Below are positions 42,968 to 52,153 of a stretch of 55,877 bases of DNA, one piece after another. The stretch lies in NCBI GenBank assembly GCA_947466515.1, contig CANIEM010000007.1, positions 1 to 55,877 on the forward strand, read 5' to 3'. The notes below the pieces were generated by a model that was given only the letters and a program-made list of their open reading frames with translations, searched no databases and had not been told where the DNA came from. The translations under genes and the position numbers were made by a program. Each line of letters opens with the position of its first letter. Positions within the stretch are counted from its first letter, which is position 1. Source of the stretch: Verrucomicrobia subdivision 6 bacterium (GTDB lineage Bacteria; Verrucomicrobiota; Verrucomicrobiia; Methylacidiphilales; Verrucolacustridaceae).

Positions 42968-45952
42968 ATGGGTGGAAGTAATCAGATGCTGTTTATTCTT
43001 GGGGCTCTTTTCGTTGGGCAAGGGAGCATCTCGGGTCAGGGGAGCGCGGCAGTTCCTCTACTTATTTTGGGACTGATTCTAAGTTGGATGGCGTTGCCTG
43101 GATGGACGGAGCTGATCCTGATGTGGCCGAATCGCATTGGGGGAATCGCGGCGACTTGTGCTGAGGCATTCCGCCCTTACAGCCCAGTTTTAGCCAATCT
43201 GACGGGAGTTTGTTACTGGTGGGGTTGGGTGCCGACCTGTGGCATCACCGCCTTGCTGTCGGCCTCGGCGATTACCCAGTGGTTTCTTCCGGCAGTTTCT
43301 CCCACCCTTTTGGCGATTGGAATTATATCGGTTTTTACAGGGATCAATATTTGCGGTGTGAAATGGGCAACGCGCTTGGCGATCCCGATTGCCTGTGCCT
43401 CGGGGCTTCTCGCTTTTCTCTCGGCCCTTATCCCGATCTTCGCGGGCAAAGTAGATTGGGTGCAGGCCTCGACTTTTCAACTTACGACTCCGTTTCCAGG
43501 ATTATTCGGACAGATCACAAGTGCGATGGCTGGTTTGTATTTAATTGGATTTGCCGCCCCAGCCTTCGAGCAAGCCTCATGCCACGTGGGGGAGACGATC
43601 GATCCGAATCGAAATGTGCCCCGTGCGATGTATGCCAGTGCGGGCATGGCGACACTCTTTTTTGGGGTTTTGCCTATCGTTTGGTTAGGGACGCTTGGTC
43701 CAGAACCATTGGGAAAAGATTTGGCTTTAGAATTAGGCCCGACCTTTGCCCCGCTCTTCGGGGCAGGCGCTAAGGCGGCGGCGATCGCTTTCATGATGTT
43801 CAACATGTTTCACGGGACGCTGGCTCCTCTGGCGGGTTCCGTGCGTACGCTGTCGCAACTTTCGGAAGATGGGCTACTGCCTCGAATTTTTGCGAATCGG
43901 GCCCGTACGGATACTCCGTGGATCGCCACGCTTTTCACCGCGGGAATGGCAATTGTTTTTCTCCTGATTGGAGACCCTATTTGGCTGATTGCAGCGGCAA
44001 ATTTAACATATTTGATCGGGATTTCCTTGCCGAGCATCGCAGTTTGGTTGTTGCGTCGGGATGCGCCCGATATGGTACGTCCCTATCGAGCTCCACGTGG
44101 CACAATTATGATGGGTGTGGTAGCTGCACTGGTTTGGGGTCTATCGACGGTACTCGGCTTTCAGCAGTTTGGTTTGCCGACGGTTTTGGCGGGAATTACC
44201 CTCGCCTATTCGGGAGCTGCACTTTATGCCTGCCGCTGTTTTTCCGATCGTCGACGGGCGGGGTTACCTGGGATCGCACGGACTCTGCATGTTAAGTTGA
44301 CTGGGGCCATGCTCGCGGTTCTTTTACTCGATGGAGCGGGCTACTACCTCGCGGTACATTTTGTCCCAGGGGATCAAAAAGCACTGGTTGCGGCGCTGGC
44401 TGACATATTCGTGGTGGTGGCCTTACTGACGATCACGGTAGGGCTGGTGCTTCCTGGAATGATCGCTCATTCGGCGGTGGAAGTTTCTAAAGCTGCGGTG
44501 AAATTAGCGACAGGCACACTGATGGATTTCTCTCGAGCGATGTCCGCCTTGGCAGAAGGTAATTTAGATGAGGCCAAGGCTAAGGTAGATTATGCGCCTG
44601 TTTCCGTTCATGGCCGAGACGAAATCGGGCAGATGGCTGCAAGTTTTAATGTGTTGCAGGAAGAGGTAGCACGGGCCGCAGTGGGGCTAAATGGGGCACG
44701 GGAAGGATTGCGGACAGCAAGGACAGCGCTGACGGAAAGTCATAGTCGACTCGAGCAGCAGGTGATTCTGCGTACGGAAGGGCTAAATCAAGCCAAGGAA
44801 GAGGCAGAGCGCGCGAACTGGGAGAAAAGCGCTTTTCTATCTCGGATGAGTCATGAACTGCGGACCCCGCTCAATGCGATTATTGGTTTCGGACAGCTAC
44901 TCCAGATGGACTCGAAGGCCAATCAAGGAGATCGGGAGAGCGTAGAAAATATTCTGACGGCAGGGCGTCATCTTTTGGGATTAATCAATGAAGTACTGGA
45001 TTTGGCGAGAATCGAATCGGGTCATTTAGACTTCTCTCTTCGTCCAGTGAAGTTGAATGAGAGCCTGAACGAAGTGATTGCTCTTCTTGGTCAAGATGCA
45101 GCGCATGCGAACGTACGAATTTTTTGTGAAGGAGCGCAAAATGAGCGCTTGGTGCTAGCGGATCCGAAGCGTCTGAGGCAGGTATTGATTAATCTTTTGG
45201 CTAATGCGGTTAAGTACAACCGTAGTGGAGGTCTTGTGACTGTGGAATATGCTGATTCCGGGCCGAATGAGCTATGCATTCGGATCAAGGATACGGGAAT
45301 AGGAATTCCTGCTGACCAATTGTCTAATCTATTTGTTCCTTTCTCGAGATTAGGGGCTGAAAATACAGATATCGAGGGATCGGGGCTTGGGTTAGCTGTT
45401 TCTAAAAAACTGGTCGACGCGATGGGAGGAGCGATAGAGGTAGAGAGCGTTCATGGGCAAGGTTCCATTTTCTCAGTGGTGTTGCCCACAGTCGAGGCTT
45501 CGGACTTTACCGAGAATTCGGAGAAGAAGGATACTGCTAAGCCGTTTTCCGATCGTGGTGGGGGGCGGCGACAGGCGGTTCTGTATATTGAGGATAACAG
45601 TTCGAATCGGCGGCTGGTGCAACGTGTTTTGGAGCCTCGTTCCGATATTCGACTGATTTTAGCGGCTAAGGGGGAGACAGGCTTGATGATGATGGAGGAG
45701 CATCTTCCTTCGGTTGTCTTACTGGACCTGCAGTTGCCTGATATCTCAGGAGAGGAAGTTCTGGCCCGTCTGCGTGGCAATCCAAAAACTGAAAAAACTC
45801 AGGTGATTGTGCTTAGCGCGGACGCGACCCCCGCGACGATTGATCGCTTGCGAGAAGCTGGGGCGAACGATTATCTGACCAAACCATTCGATGTAGCTAA
45901 GTTGGTGAAAATGATTGATGTGGCCCTGGTGAATTGCGATTCCGCGAAATAG
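42968..45952 (+). CDS. APC-family permease fused to HAMP, histidine kinase and receiver (transporter-type hybrid sensor kinase)
   Basis: 994 residues. Residues 1-515 are an amino-acid/polyamine permease-like membrane region with about 12-13 helices. It carries APC loop features (SCHVGETIDPNRNVPRAMYAS; LSQLSEDGLLPRIFANRARTDTPWIATL; RPYRAPRG). A HAMP domain follows (about 522-575), then a coiled coil, HisKA (H629 in SHELRTPLNAIIGF) and HATPase (NLLANAVKYN, DTGIGIP, GSGLGLAVSKKL). A receiver ends the chain, with D920 in VLLDLQLPD. It probably senses, and may transport, an amino acid or amine at the inner membrane and passes phosphate to its own receiver. The permease reading appears to extend upstream of ATG 42968, because codons 42899-42967 read like the cytoplasmic lead-in of APC helix 1. 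No ATG, GTG or TTG lies in frame there before the TGA at 42839. Confidence 0.88.
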   Translation: MGGSNQMLFILGALFVGQGSISGQGSAAVPLLILGLILSWMALPGWTELILMWPNRIGGIAATCAEAFRPYSPVLANLTGVCYWWGWVPTCGITALLSASAITQWFLPAVSPTLLAIGIISVFTGINICGVKWATRLAIPIACASGLLAFLSALIPIFAGKVDWVQASTFQLTTPFPGLFGQITSAMAGLYLIGFAAPAFEQASCHVGETIDPNRNVPRAMYASAGMATLFFGVLPIVWLGTLGPEPLGKDLALELGPTFAPLFGAGAKAAAIAFMMFNMFHGTLAPLAGSVRTLSQLSEDGLLPRIFANRARTDTPWIATLFTAGMAIVFLLIGDPIWLIAAANLTYLIGISLPSIAVWLLRRDAPDMVRPYRAPRGTIMMGVVAALVWGLSTVLGFQQFGLPTVLAGITLAYSGAALYACRCFSDRRRAGLPGIARTLHVKLTGAMLAVLLLDGAGYYLAVHFVPGDQKALVAALADIFVVVALLTITVGLVLPGMIAHSAVEVSKAAVKLATGTLMDFSRAMSALAEGNLDEAKAKVDYAPVSVHGRDEIGQMAASFNVLQEEVARAAVGLNGAREGLRTARTALTESHSRLEQQVILRTEGLNQAKEEAERANWEKSAFLSRMSHELRTPLNAIIGFGQLLQMDSKANQGDRESVENILTAGRHLLGLINEVLDLARIESGHLDFSLRPVKLNESLNEVIALLGQDAAHANVRIFCEGAQNERLVLADPKRLRQVLINLLANAVKYNRSGGLVTVEYADSGPNELCIRIKDTGIGIPADQLSNLFVPFSRLGAENTDIEGSGLGLAVSKKLVDAMGGAIEVESVHGQGSIFSVVLPTVEASDFTENSEKKDTAKPFSDRGGGRRQAVLYIEDNSSNRRLVQRVLEPRSDIRLILAAKGETGLMMMEEHLPSVVLLDLQLPDISGEEVLARLRGNPKTEKTQVIVLSADATPATIDRLREAGANDYLTKPFDVAKLVKMIDVALVNCDSAK

Positions 45953-46059
45953 GTTGGGTGGGAAGCGCGACGGAAGAAGAACGCGCAGAGGTTCGGAAGA
46001 TAGTCGAATCTGTCTGTTTTTCTCTAAAAGGGTCGGTTTCATTAGGTACTGTTCGCTGA

Positions 46060-46138
46060 GGATGGTCCGCCCTGCCGAGAGAGCCTACTACGTTCCGCAT
46101 TCGCGTAACTACGAAGGCCATGGGGATGGTCCGCCCTA
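46060..46138. repeat. Intergenic element with GGATGGTCCGCCCT direct repeats
   Basis: GGATGGTCCGCCCT occurs at 46060-46073 and 46124-46137 as direct repeats. Between them are GAGCCTACTACGTTCCGC (46081-46098), shared exactly with 33186-33203, and a GCCT/AGGC pair that could form a hairpin. It lies in the 246-bp gap before plsC, which otherwise shows no gene. Confidence 0.65.
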
Positions 46139-46198
46139 CCAAGGGTTGAAGGTGGAGTATTGCTCGGGTTTCTCTTTGAGATGAGATAGAAAGAGGGA

Positions 46199-46876
46199 AT
46201 GGGAGATCTGGCTTATTGGACGGTGGTAGGTTTTCTGCGTGGGATTCTTACCTTGGTCTGCCGGATTGAGGTGACTGAGACGCGGGAGGTCCCTGCGGGC
46301 CCTTGGATTTTAGCCAGCAATCACTTGAGTCACTTTGATCCGCCACTTTTGGCGAGTGCTTTTACTCGGCCGATTGATTTCTTGGCTATGCGGGAGCTTT
46401 TCCAGCCTGCTTGGTTTGGTTTCTTAATGGAAAAATGCAACGTGATCCCGATTTCCCGAGAGCGGGTAGACACGAAAGCGTTTAAGATCGCTCTTGATCG
46501 GTTGAAGGCAGGGCGGATTGTGGGGATCTTTCCCGAGGGAGGATTGCGTGCAGGAAAAACCTCGGTGCTGGAGGGGGCAGAGCTAACCGAGGGGTTTTTA
46601 CTTTTGGCAATAAGATCGGGCTGTGCGGTTCGGCCGGTGGTGCTGGTGGGAAGTGATCAGCTTTATGTGGCAAGAAACTGGTTCCGTCGCCCCCGAGTGG
46701 TGGTAGCGGTGGGAAAGCCGATTCCTGCTCCAATGCGAGGGGAAGCGAGGAAGGAGTGGGCGGAGAAGTTGGCTGAAGCGATGCGGGCTTTATACGTGGA
46801 TGTCAAAAAAAGGTATGCTTTGGAAGCGGTGGTCTTACCCAAAACGCCACAGGAACGGTGGAGGGACGGTAGATGA
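46199..46876 (+). CDS. plsC: Lysophospholipid acyltransferase (PlsC-like)
   Basis: A 225-residue membrane-associated acyltransferase for phosphatidate synthesis or another glycerolipid step. Motif I is SNHLSHFDPPLL (NHxxxxD form), motif II contains the PISRERVDTKAF arginine, motif III is IFPEGGLRAGKTS, and motif IV is VRPVVLVGSD. There is one N-terminal hydrophobic helix. ATG 46199 follows a purine-rich AGAAAGAGGGA. Its stop overlaps the next start (ATGA). Confidence 0.92.
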   Translation: MGDLAYWTVVGFLRGILTLVCRIEVTETREVPAGPWILASNHLSHFDPPLLASAFTRPIDFLAMRELFQPAWFGFLMEKCNVIPISRERVDTKAFKIALDRLKAGRIVGIFPEGGLRAGKTSVLEGAELTEGFLLLAIRSGCAVRPVVLVGSDQLYVARNWFRRPRVVVAVGKPIPAPMRGEARKEWAEKLAEAMRALYVDVKKRYALEAVVLPKTPQERWRDGR

Positions 46877-47868
46877 TGAGGACCTTACACGCGGTTCAAT
46901 CGCGAACTGTGGATATGGGGACATTCTTTGGGATTGGGCTTTGGCAGTTGCTGGGGCGGGCGGGTCGGCATGGGGTGAAGGATTGGGATAGGTACGTAGA
47001 GGAGTGGCTTGGGAAGGGTGGGGAGGAGTTTTACCTAGTTCCGGAGAAACTTCCTGAGGGATTGAGGGAGGGGCGGGTAGATTTTCCCTCGCCCGTGGTG
47101 ACTGATCGGGAGGAGAACAATCGATTCCATTTGCGGGTATGGCCTGGTCCGAAGGGAATGAAATCTCCTGCGATGGTCATGTTGCACTCCCTCTTTTCTG
47201 CAAGCGACGTGGGGTATGCCCATTGGGCGGGTGTTTTAAATCGGCTAGGGTGGACGGCGGTTTTTTATGATTTACCGTACCATTTTCGGAGGCGTCCAAA
47301 GGGTACATGGAGCGGGGAGCTGGTTTTTGGCGGAAATTTGATTCGGAGTGCGGATGCGATTCGGCAATCGGTCACTGAGGTGCGGATGGTGACGAGGATG
47401 CTGAAAGCGGCGGGGGCACCGGAAGTGGGGCTGTGGGGGATGAGTTTGGGTGGGTGGGTAGGTGGGTTGGTGTTGTGTCATGAACCGGAGTTGGCTTGCG
47501 GTTGGTTGGTGCAACCGATTCCGGATGTGGCGACGGCGATATGGGATTCGGAGGGAGGGTGGGTTTTACGAAGGCAGATGGAGCAGAGGGGGTTTGATCG
47601 GGAGCGAGCGGAACGACTTTTCCCGCTGGTCTGTCCTTCGCATGGGAAACTTCGGTTGGCGGCGAATCGGGTTTTGATTGTGGGTGGAACTTATGATTCG
47701 GTAGCGCCACCGATGAAGTTGCGGAGGTTGGCGGAGGGATGGGGTGGAGCACACTATCGAGAGGTAGCGCAGGGTCATATTGGGTATCAGGCGATGCCGA
47801 ATAGCTGGCGGTGGGGCAGGGAACTGATGCCCGAACTCTTTGCAGGTGAGGGAGTGAGGAAGTTTTGA
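46873..47868 (+). CDS. Alpha/beta hydrolase family protein
   Basis: 331 residues. The nucleophile elbow GMSLGG (about residue 182), an acidic residue in VGGTYDSVAP and GHIG near the end form a plausible Ser-Asp-His triad. VMLHSLFSASDVGYAHWAGVLNRLGWTAVFYDLPYH supplies the oxyanion and strand pattern. The substrate is unknown; coupling to plsC (overlapping start) suggests lipid or ester metabolism. There is no signal peptide. Confidence 0.85.
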   Translation: MMRTLHAVQSRTVDMGTFFGIGLWQLLGRAGRHGVKDWDRYVEEWLGKGGEEFYLVPEKLPEGLREGRVDFPSPVVTDREENNRFHLRVWPGPKGMKSPAMVMLHSLFSASDVGYAHWAGVLNRLGWTAVFYDLPYHFRRRPKGTWSGELVFGGNLIRSADAIRQSVTEVRMVTRMLKAAGAPEVGLWGMSLGGWVGGLVLCHEPELACGWLVQPIPDVATAIWDSEGGWVLRRQMEQRGFDRERAERLFPLVCPSHGKLRLAANRVLIVGGTYDSVAPPMKLRRLAEGWGGAHYREVAQGHIGYQAMPNSWRWGRELMPELFAGEGVRKF

Positions 47869-47961
47869 AGTAGGAATTGAAAAGCTGGAGAAGCATGGCA
47901 TAGTGAACTGATTCGGATTCCAGCCACGACAGGTTGGATCAAAAAAAGGAGCCAAAACAGC

Positions 47962-49032
47962 ATGGCATCGTCAGGAGCAAAAAAGGTTCGTTCGAAGGAG
48001 AAGCCGGGCAACTCGCCCGCGATGTTGCCTACCCTGACCCCTTCGGAGAGGGTGGATCTTCTGCGTAAGATGGTGTTGATCCGAAGGTTTGAGCAGAAGG
48101 CGGCGCAGGCTTTCATGCAGGCAAAGATCCGCGGGTTTTGTCACTTGTATATCGGGCAGGAGGCGGTGGCGGTGGGATCAATTTCCACATTACATCCGAC
48201 GGATGCGATAATTACGGCGTATCGGGATCACGGACATGCATTGGCGCGGGGGATGAGTTCGCGGGAGTGCATGGCGGAGCTTTTTGGAAAGATCACGGGT
48301 TGTTCGAGAGGGAAGGGTGGCTCAATGCATTTCTTTAGTAAGGAGAAGCATTTTCACGGTGGGCACGGAATTGTGGGGGGTCAGACCCCATTGGCGGCGG
48401 GGATTGCCTTTGCGCAGAAATACAATGGAACGGGGGAGGTAACTGTTTGTTATTTGGGCGATGGAGCGGTGAATCAGGGGGCGTTCCACGAAGCTTTGAA
48501 TTTGGCGGCCTTGTGGAAGCTGCCGGTGATTTATGTGATTGAGAACAATGAATATTCGATGGGCACGCATCAGTCGCGGAGTTCAGCGGGATATCCTTTG
48601 GTGAAGCGTGCGGATGGGTATGACATGGCTGGGATCACGGCAAACGGGAACGATGTGGATGATGTGAGAGAGAAGATGTGGGATGCGGTTCAGCTGGCAC
48701 GGACGGAGAGTCTTCCCTCGCTGGTGGAGATTAAGACTTATCGGTATCGGGGTCATTCGATGTCGGATCCTGGGAATTACAGGACGAAGGAGGAGATTGC
48801 GGAGCGGAAAAAAGAGTCGGAGCCGATTTCGATGTTTAAAGAGCGATTGTACAAGGAGAAGGTTTTGACGGAAAAGGAGTATGAGGAGATTGAGCGGCAG
48901 GCGGTAGCTGAAGCGGAGGATGCGATTGCTTTTGCGGAAGCCTCGGCTGAGCCTGAGGTGGCGACGGTTTTTGAAGATATCCATGCGCCAGAGGATCAGA
49001 TTGCGGAATTCCGTCCGCCGATTGGGAGCTAG
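47962..49032 (+). CDS. pdhA: Pyruvate dehydrogenase E1 component, alpha subunit
   Basis: A 356-residue thiamine-diphosphate enzyme subunit. The TPP-binding motif GDGAVNQGAFHEALNLAALWKLPVIYVIENN matches the GDG..NN rule. YRDHGHALARG, HFHGGHGIVGGQ and the phosphorylation-loop-like YRYRGHSMSDPGNYR are typical. With the beta subunit 2 bp downstream it decarboxylates pyruvate and passes acetyl to E2 lipoate. The first 20 residues are a basic, low-complexity extension. ATG 47962 follows AGGAGCC. Confidence 0.96.
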   Translation: MASSGAKKVRSKEKPGNSPAMLPTLTPSERVDLLRKMVLIRRFEQKAAQAFMQAKIRGFCHLYIGQEAVAVGSISTLHPTDAIITAYRDHGHALARGMSSRECMAELFGKITGCSRGKGGSMHFFSKEKHFHGGHGIVGGQTPLAAGIAFAQKYNGTGEVTVCYLGDGAVNQGAFHEALNLAALWKLPVIYVIENNEYSMGTHQSRSSAGYPLVKRADGYDMAGITANGNDVDDVREKMWDAVQLARTESLPSLVEIKTYRYRGHSMSDPGNYRTKEEIAERKKESEPISMFKERLYKEKVLTEKEYEEIERQAVAEAEDAIAFAEASAEPEVATVFEDIHAPEDQIAEFRPPIGS

Positions 49033-49034
49033 CC

Positions 49035-50009
49035 ATGGCCGTGATCACGATGAGAGAAGCGTTGAACCAGGCGCTGAGCGAAGAGATGGAGAGGGATGGT
49101 CGCGTAATCCTGATGGGGGAGGAGGTGGCGGAGTATCAAGGGGCGTATAAGGTGAGCTCTGGGCTTTTGCAGAAATTTGGGGCGAAGAGGGTTTTGGATA
49201 CACCGATCAGTGAGTCAGGTTTTGCTGGGTTGGGGGTGGGGGCGGCGATGCAGGGGTTGCGACCCGTGGTGGAGTTCATGACGTGGAGTTTTTCGATGGT
49301 GGCGTATGATCAGATCGTGAACAACGCGGGGGCGATCCGTTATATGAGTGGTGGGCAGTATTCGATACCGATCGTTTTCCGAGGATCCTCGGGAGCGGGA
49401 TTGCAGGTGGGGGCGACCCATTCGCACACTCCAGAGAACTGGTATGCGAATGTGCCTGCGATGACGGTGATCACGCCTGCTTTTCCAGATGACGCCAAGG
49501 GGCTGTTGAAGAGTGCGATCCGTAGTAATAATCCAGTTTGTTTTATTGAGAATGAGAAGTTGTATGGATTCAAAGGGGAGGTGCCTGAAGGTGATGTGCT
49601 GACAACGATTGGGCAGGCGCGGATTTGTCGGGAAGGGAGTCAGGTGACGTTGATTGCGAACAGTGCGTCGACTCATGTGGCGTTGGCCTCGGCCGAGCAG
49701 TTGGCGGCGGATGGAATATCGGCGGAGGTGGTGGATTTGCGAACGATCAAGCCGCTGGATATACCGACGATTCTGGCTTCAGTGGTGAAGACGAGTCGGG
49801 TGGTGATTGTGGAGGAGAATAAGCCTTTTGCGGGATGGGGAGCTCAGGTTGCTTATGAGATTCAGCATCGGGCGTTTGATTCGTTGGATGCACCGATTGA
49901 GCGGGTGACGGGCCTTGATGTGCCTCAGCCGTATGCAAGGGTGTTGGAGCAGGCGGTGATGCCGAGTGCGGAGCGGGTGACGGAAGCGGCGAAGAAAACT
50001 TTGGGCTGA
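49035..50009 (+). CDS. pdhB: Pyruvate dehydrogenase E1 component, beta subunit
   Basis: 324 residues. Motifs: MREALNQALSEEMERDGRVILMGEEVAEYQGAYKVS, DTPISESGFAGLGVGAAMQGLRPVVEFMTWSF, and the C-terminal transketolase domain with VDLRTIKPLDIPTI and PFAGWGAQVAYEI. It starts 2 bp after pdhA. The E2 and E3 genes are not in the window, since the next gene is on the other strand. Confidence 0.96.
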   Translation: MAVITMREALNQALSEEMERDGRVILMGEEVAEYQGAYKVSSGLLQKFGAKRVLDTPISESGFAGLGVGAAMQGLRPVVEFMTWSFSMVAYDQIVNNAGAIRYMSGGQYSIPIVFRGSSGAGLQVGATHSHTPENWYANVPAMTVITPAFPDDAKGLLKSAIRSNNPVCFIENEKLYGFKGEVPEGDVLTTIGQARICREGSQVTLIANSASTHVALASAEQLAADGISAEVVDLRTIKPLDIPTILASVVKTSRVVIVEENKPFAGWGAQVAYEIQHRAFDSLDAPIERVTGLDVPQPYARVLEQAVMPSAERVTEAAKKTLG

Positions 50010-50062
50010 ATTCTTTCTTAGGTGTGGGAGTGGAAAAGGTGAAGTGAGTACGGACGAGTTTG

Positions 50063-52126
50063 CTACCGACGAAGGGCTTCGAGGACAATAGACGGGGTGA
50101 TGATTTCGGGGAGGAGTTGGGGCGTTGAGTCAGGAGAGGGACGGATAAGGACGTAAGTGGGGACCCCCTCGCGGCCGTATTTCTGAAGGGCGGCGGTGAT
50201 GGCAGGATCGCGGCGGGTCCAGTCGGCCACGAGAAATGCGACATTCATTTCACGGAAGGCGGTTTTAATTTCTGCACGAGAAAGGGTGAGTCGTTCGTTG
50301 ACTTGGCAGGTGAGGCACCAGGCAGCGGTGAAATCGATAAAGACGGATCGGCCAGCGGCGAGTTGGCGGGCGACCTCGGATTCGGACCACGCCAGGCGAT
50401 CGGTGGAGGTTGTGGAGGGGGGGGAGGCGGGGGCGGTCTTTAGAAGGAGGGCGGGCAGGAGGCAGGCGAGGAGAGTGAGAGTGACGCCGAGGAGTCGGAG
50501 CAGGCGAGGAGGAGGAAAAGATCGTTGGGATTGACCGTAGAAAAGGAGTCCTAGGGTGAGGCTAAGGAGCCCAAGAAGTACAGGGAGGATGGAGGAGGTT
50601 CCGCTGAGGCGGAAAGCAACCCAGAGAAGCCAAAGAACGGCGGCGAACATTGGGAGAGAGAGAATCTTTTTCAGAGTGTTCATCCATGGGCCTGGTTTTG
50701 GCAGAAAAGAGAGGAGAGCGGGAACCCATGAAAAGAGAAGGACAGGCAGAGCGAAGCCGAAAGCCAGTGAGGTGAAGATGAGGAGAGTATGGAGTGGAGG
50801 AAGGGAGAAAGCGGTGGCGAGGGCGACGCCCATAAAGGGTGCGGTGCAGGGGGAGGCGACGGCGACGGCCAGAAGTCCGGAAGCAAAAGCTCCAGTCCAG
50901 CCCTGTTTTGGGCTTTTGGAGGCAAGATCGCCGAGGAGAACTTGAAATTCGAAGACGCCGAGGAGATTGAGGGCGAGAGCGAAGAGGAGGGCGAGGAGGA
51001 GCCAGACAACGGGAGGAGATTGGAGTTGGAAACCCCAACCGAGGGCTTGGCCTGAAGATCGCAGGATGATGAGAAGTCCAGCGAGGCCGAGAAGGGATAG
51101 GAGAACGCCTGCAAAAAAAGCGAGTCCTTCGCGACGAGCGGCGGTAGGGCTCTCCCCTGAGATCTGAACGAGGTGGAGTGCTTTAAGAGAGAGGATAGGG
51201 AAAACGCAGGGCATAATATTTAGGATGAGTCCGCCAAGGAAAGCGAAGAGCAGCGCGAGGGAGAAGCTGGAGTTTACGCTTGAAGAAGCGGAAGGGAGGG
51301 GTGGGAGCGGAACAGAAATTTTGAGGGCACGGTGTCCAGCGGAGTCCCAGGGTTGATCGGCAAGGAGCACGCCAGTGAGGAGAGAAGGAAGGTGAGCTTT
51401 TTTCTGGAGGGGCAGGATGAGGTGAAGGCCAGCGCTGGAGGATTGCAACTGAGCGGGGGTGAATTCATCGAGCCAGTCGTTGTTGTCTGGGAAGAAAGTT
51501 AAGTTGCCCAGAGCAAACGGAAGACCTTGGAGGAGGAGGTCGACGGAGTGGGTTGAGGGAGTGACGGTAAAGTGAAAGGAGGGTTCGGAGATAGGTAGGT
51601 TGAGGAGGGTCTGAGCGATGCTGGGCAAGAGTTTTGAATTTGGTTTGGCGGGAAGAGCGAGAGAAAGAGTGGCACTTCCTGGAAGGCAGGCTTCTTTACA
51701 GACGAGCCAATCGAGTTGGGCGCGGAGGGTGAAGGGTTTTCCTTTAGGCCAATTGGAGGGAGGAGTGATCTCGGTGAGGAGGATGGTTTCCTCGGTGTAG
51801 CCGTAGCTAACGAGGGGTGGTGTAAGTATTTTGTGGGGGAAGGGAAACTTGAGGGCAGAGGCAGAAAATCCAGGAGGCAGTTTCCAGTCGACGGAAGGAG
51901 GCAGACCGGAGTCTCCTGGATTGGAGGCATAGATGTGCCAACCCGGTTCTGGAAGGAAGCGAAGGCCAACGGTGAAGGGCTGGCCAGGAGATGGGGGGAG
52001 AGGAAGGGGAATGAGCTCGACGGTAAGTTGGGGGGTACGGGCAAGGGGGTTGGCCTGGAGGGAAGCGGCGAGAAAGAGGGAAAGAAGCCAATGGAAAATA
52101 GGCCAAGTGTGAGTTGGGGTGCTCAT
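50063..52126 (-). CDS. DsbD/ScsB-like thiol:disulfide interchange protein
   Basis: 687 residues. A signal peptide (about 1-25) leads to a periplasmic N-terminal domain with a cysteine pair in LVCKEACLPGSA. The membrane domain has about eight helices with redox cysteines in LNIMPCVFPILSLK and AVASPCTAPFMG. The C-terminal thioredoxin domain has FTAAWCLTCQVNE. It should carry electrons from the cytoplasm to periplasmic oxidised proteins. The N-terminal domain resembles ScsB/DsbC-type forms more than classical DsbD-alpha. It converges with pdhB and diverges from uvrC across only 27 bp. Confidence 0.93.
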   Translation of the reverse strand: MSTPTHTWPIFHWLLSLFLAASLQANPLARTPQLTVELIPLPLPPSPGQPFTVGLRFLPEPGWHIYASNPGDSGLPPSVDWKLPPGFSASALKFPFPHKILTPPLVSYGYTEETILLTEITPPSNWPKGKPFTLRAQLDWLVCKEACLPGSATLSLALPAKPNSKLLPSIAQTLLNLPISEPSFHFTVTPSTHSVDLLLQGLPFALGNLTFFPDNNDWLDEFTPAQLQSSSAGLHLILPLQKKAHLPSLLTGVLLADQPWDSAGHRALKISVPLPPLPSASSSVNSSFSLALLFAFLGGLILNIMPCVFPILSLKALHLVQISGESPTAARREGLAFFAGVLLSLLGLAGLLIILRSSGQALGWGFQLQSPPVVWLLLALLFALALNLLGVFEFQVLLGDLASKSPKQGWTGAFASGLLAVAVASPCTAPFMGVALATAFSLPPLHTLLIFTSLAFGFALPVLLFSWVPALLSFLPKPGPWMNTLKKILSLPMFAAVLWLLWVAFRLSGTSSILPVLLGLLSLTLGLLFYGQSQRSFPPPRLLRLLGVTLTLLACLLPALLLKTAPASPPSTTSTDRLAWSESEVARQLAAGRSVFIDFTAAWCLTCQVNERLTLSRAEIKTAFREMNVAFLVADWTRRDPAITAALQKYGREGVPTYVLIRPSPDSTPQLLPEIITPSIVLEALRR

Positions 52127-52153
52127 GGATTTAGGATAGTCTAATTTTCGTTG

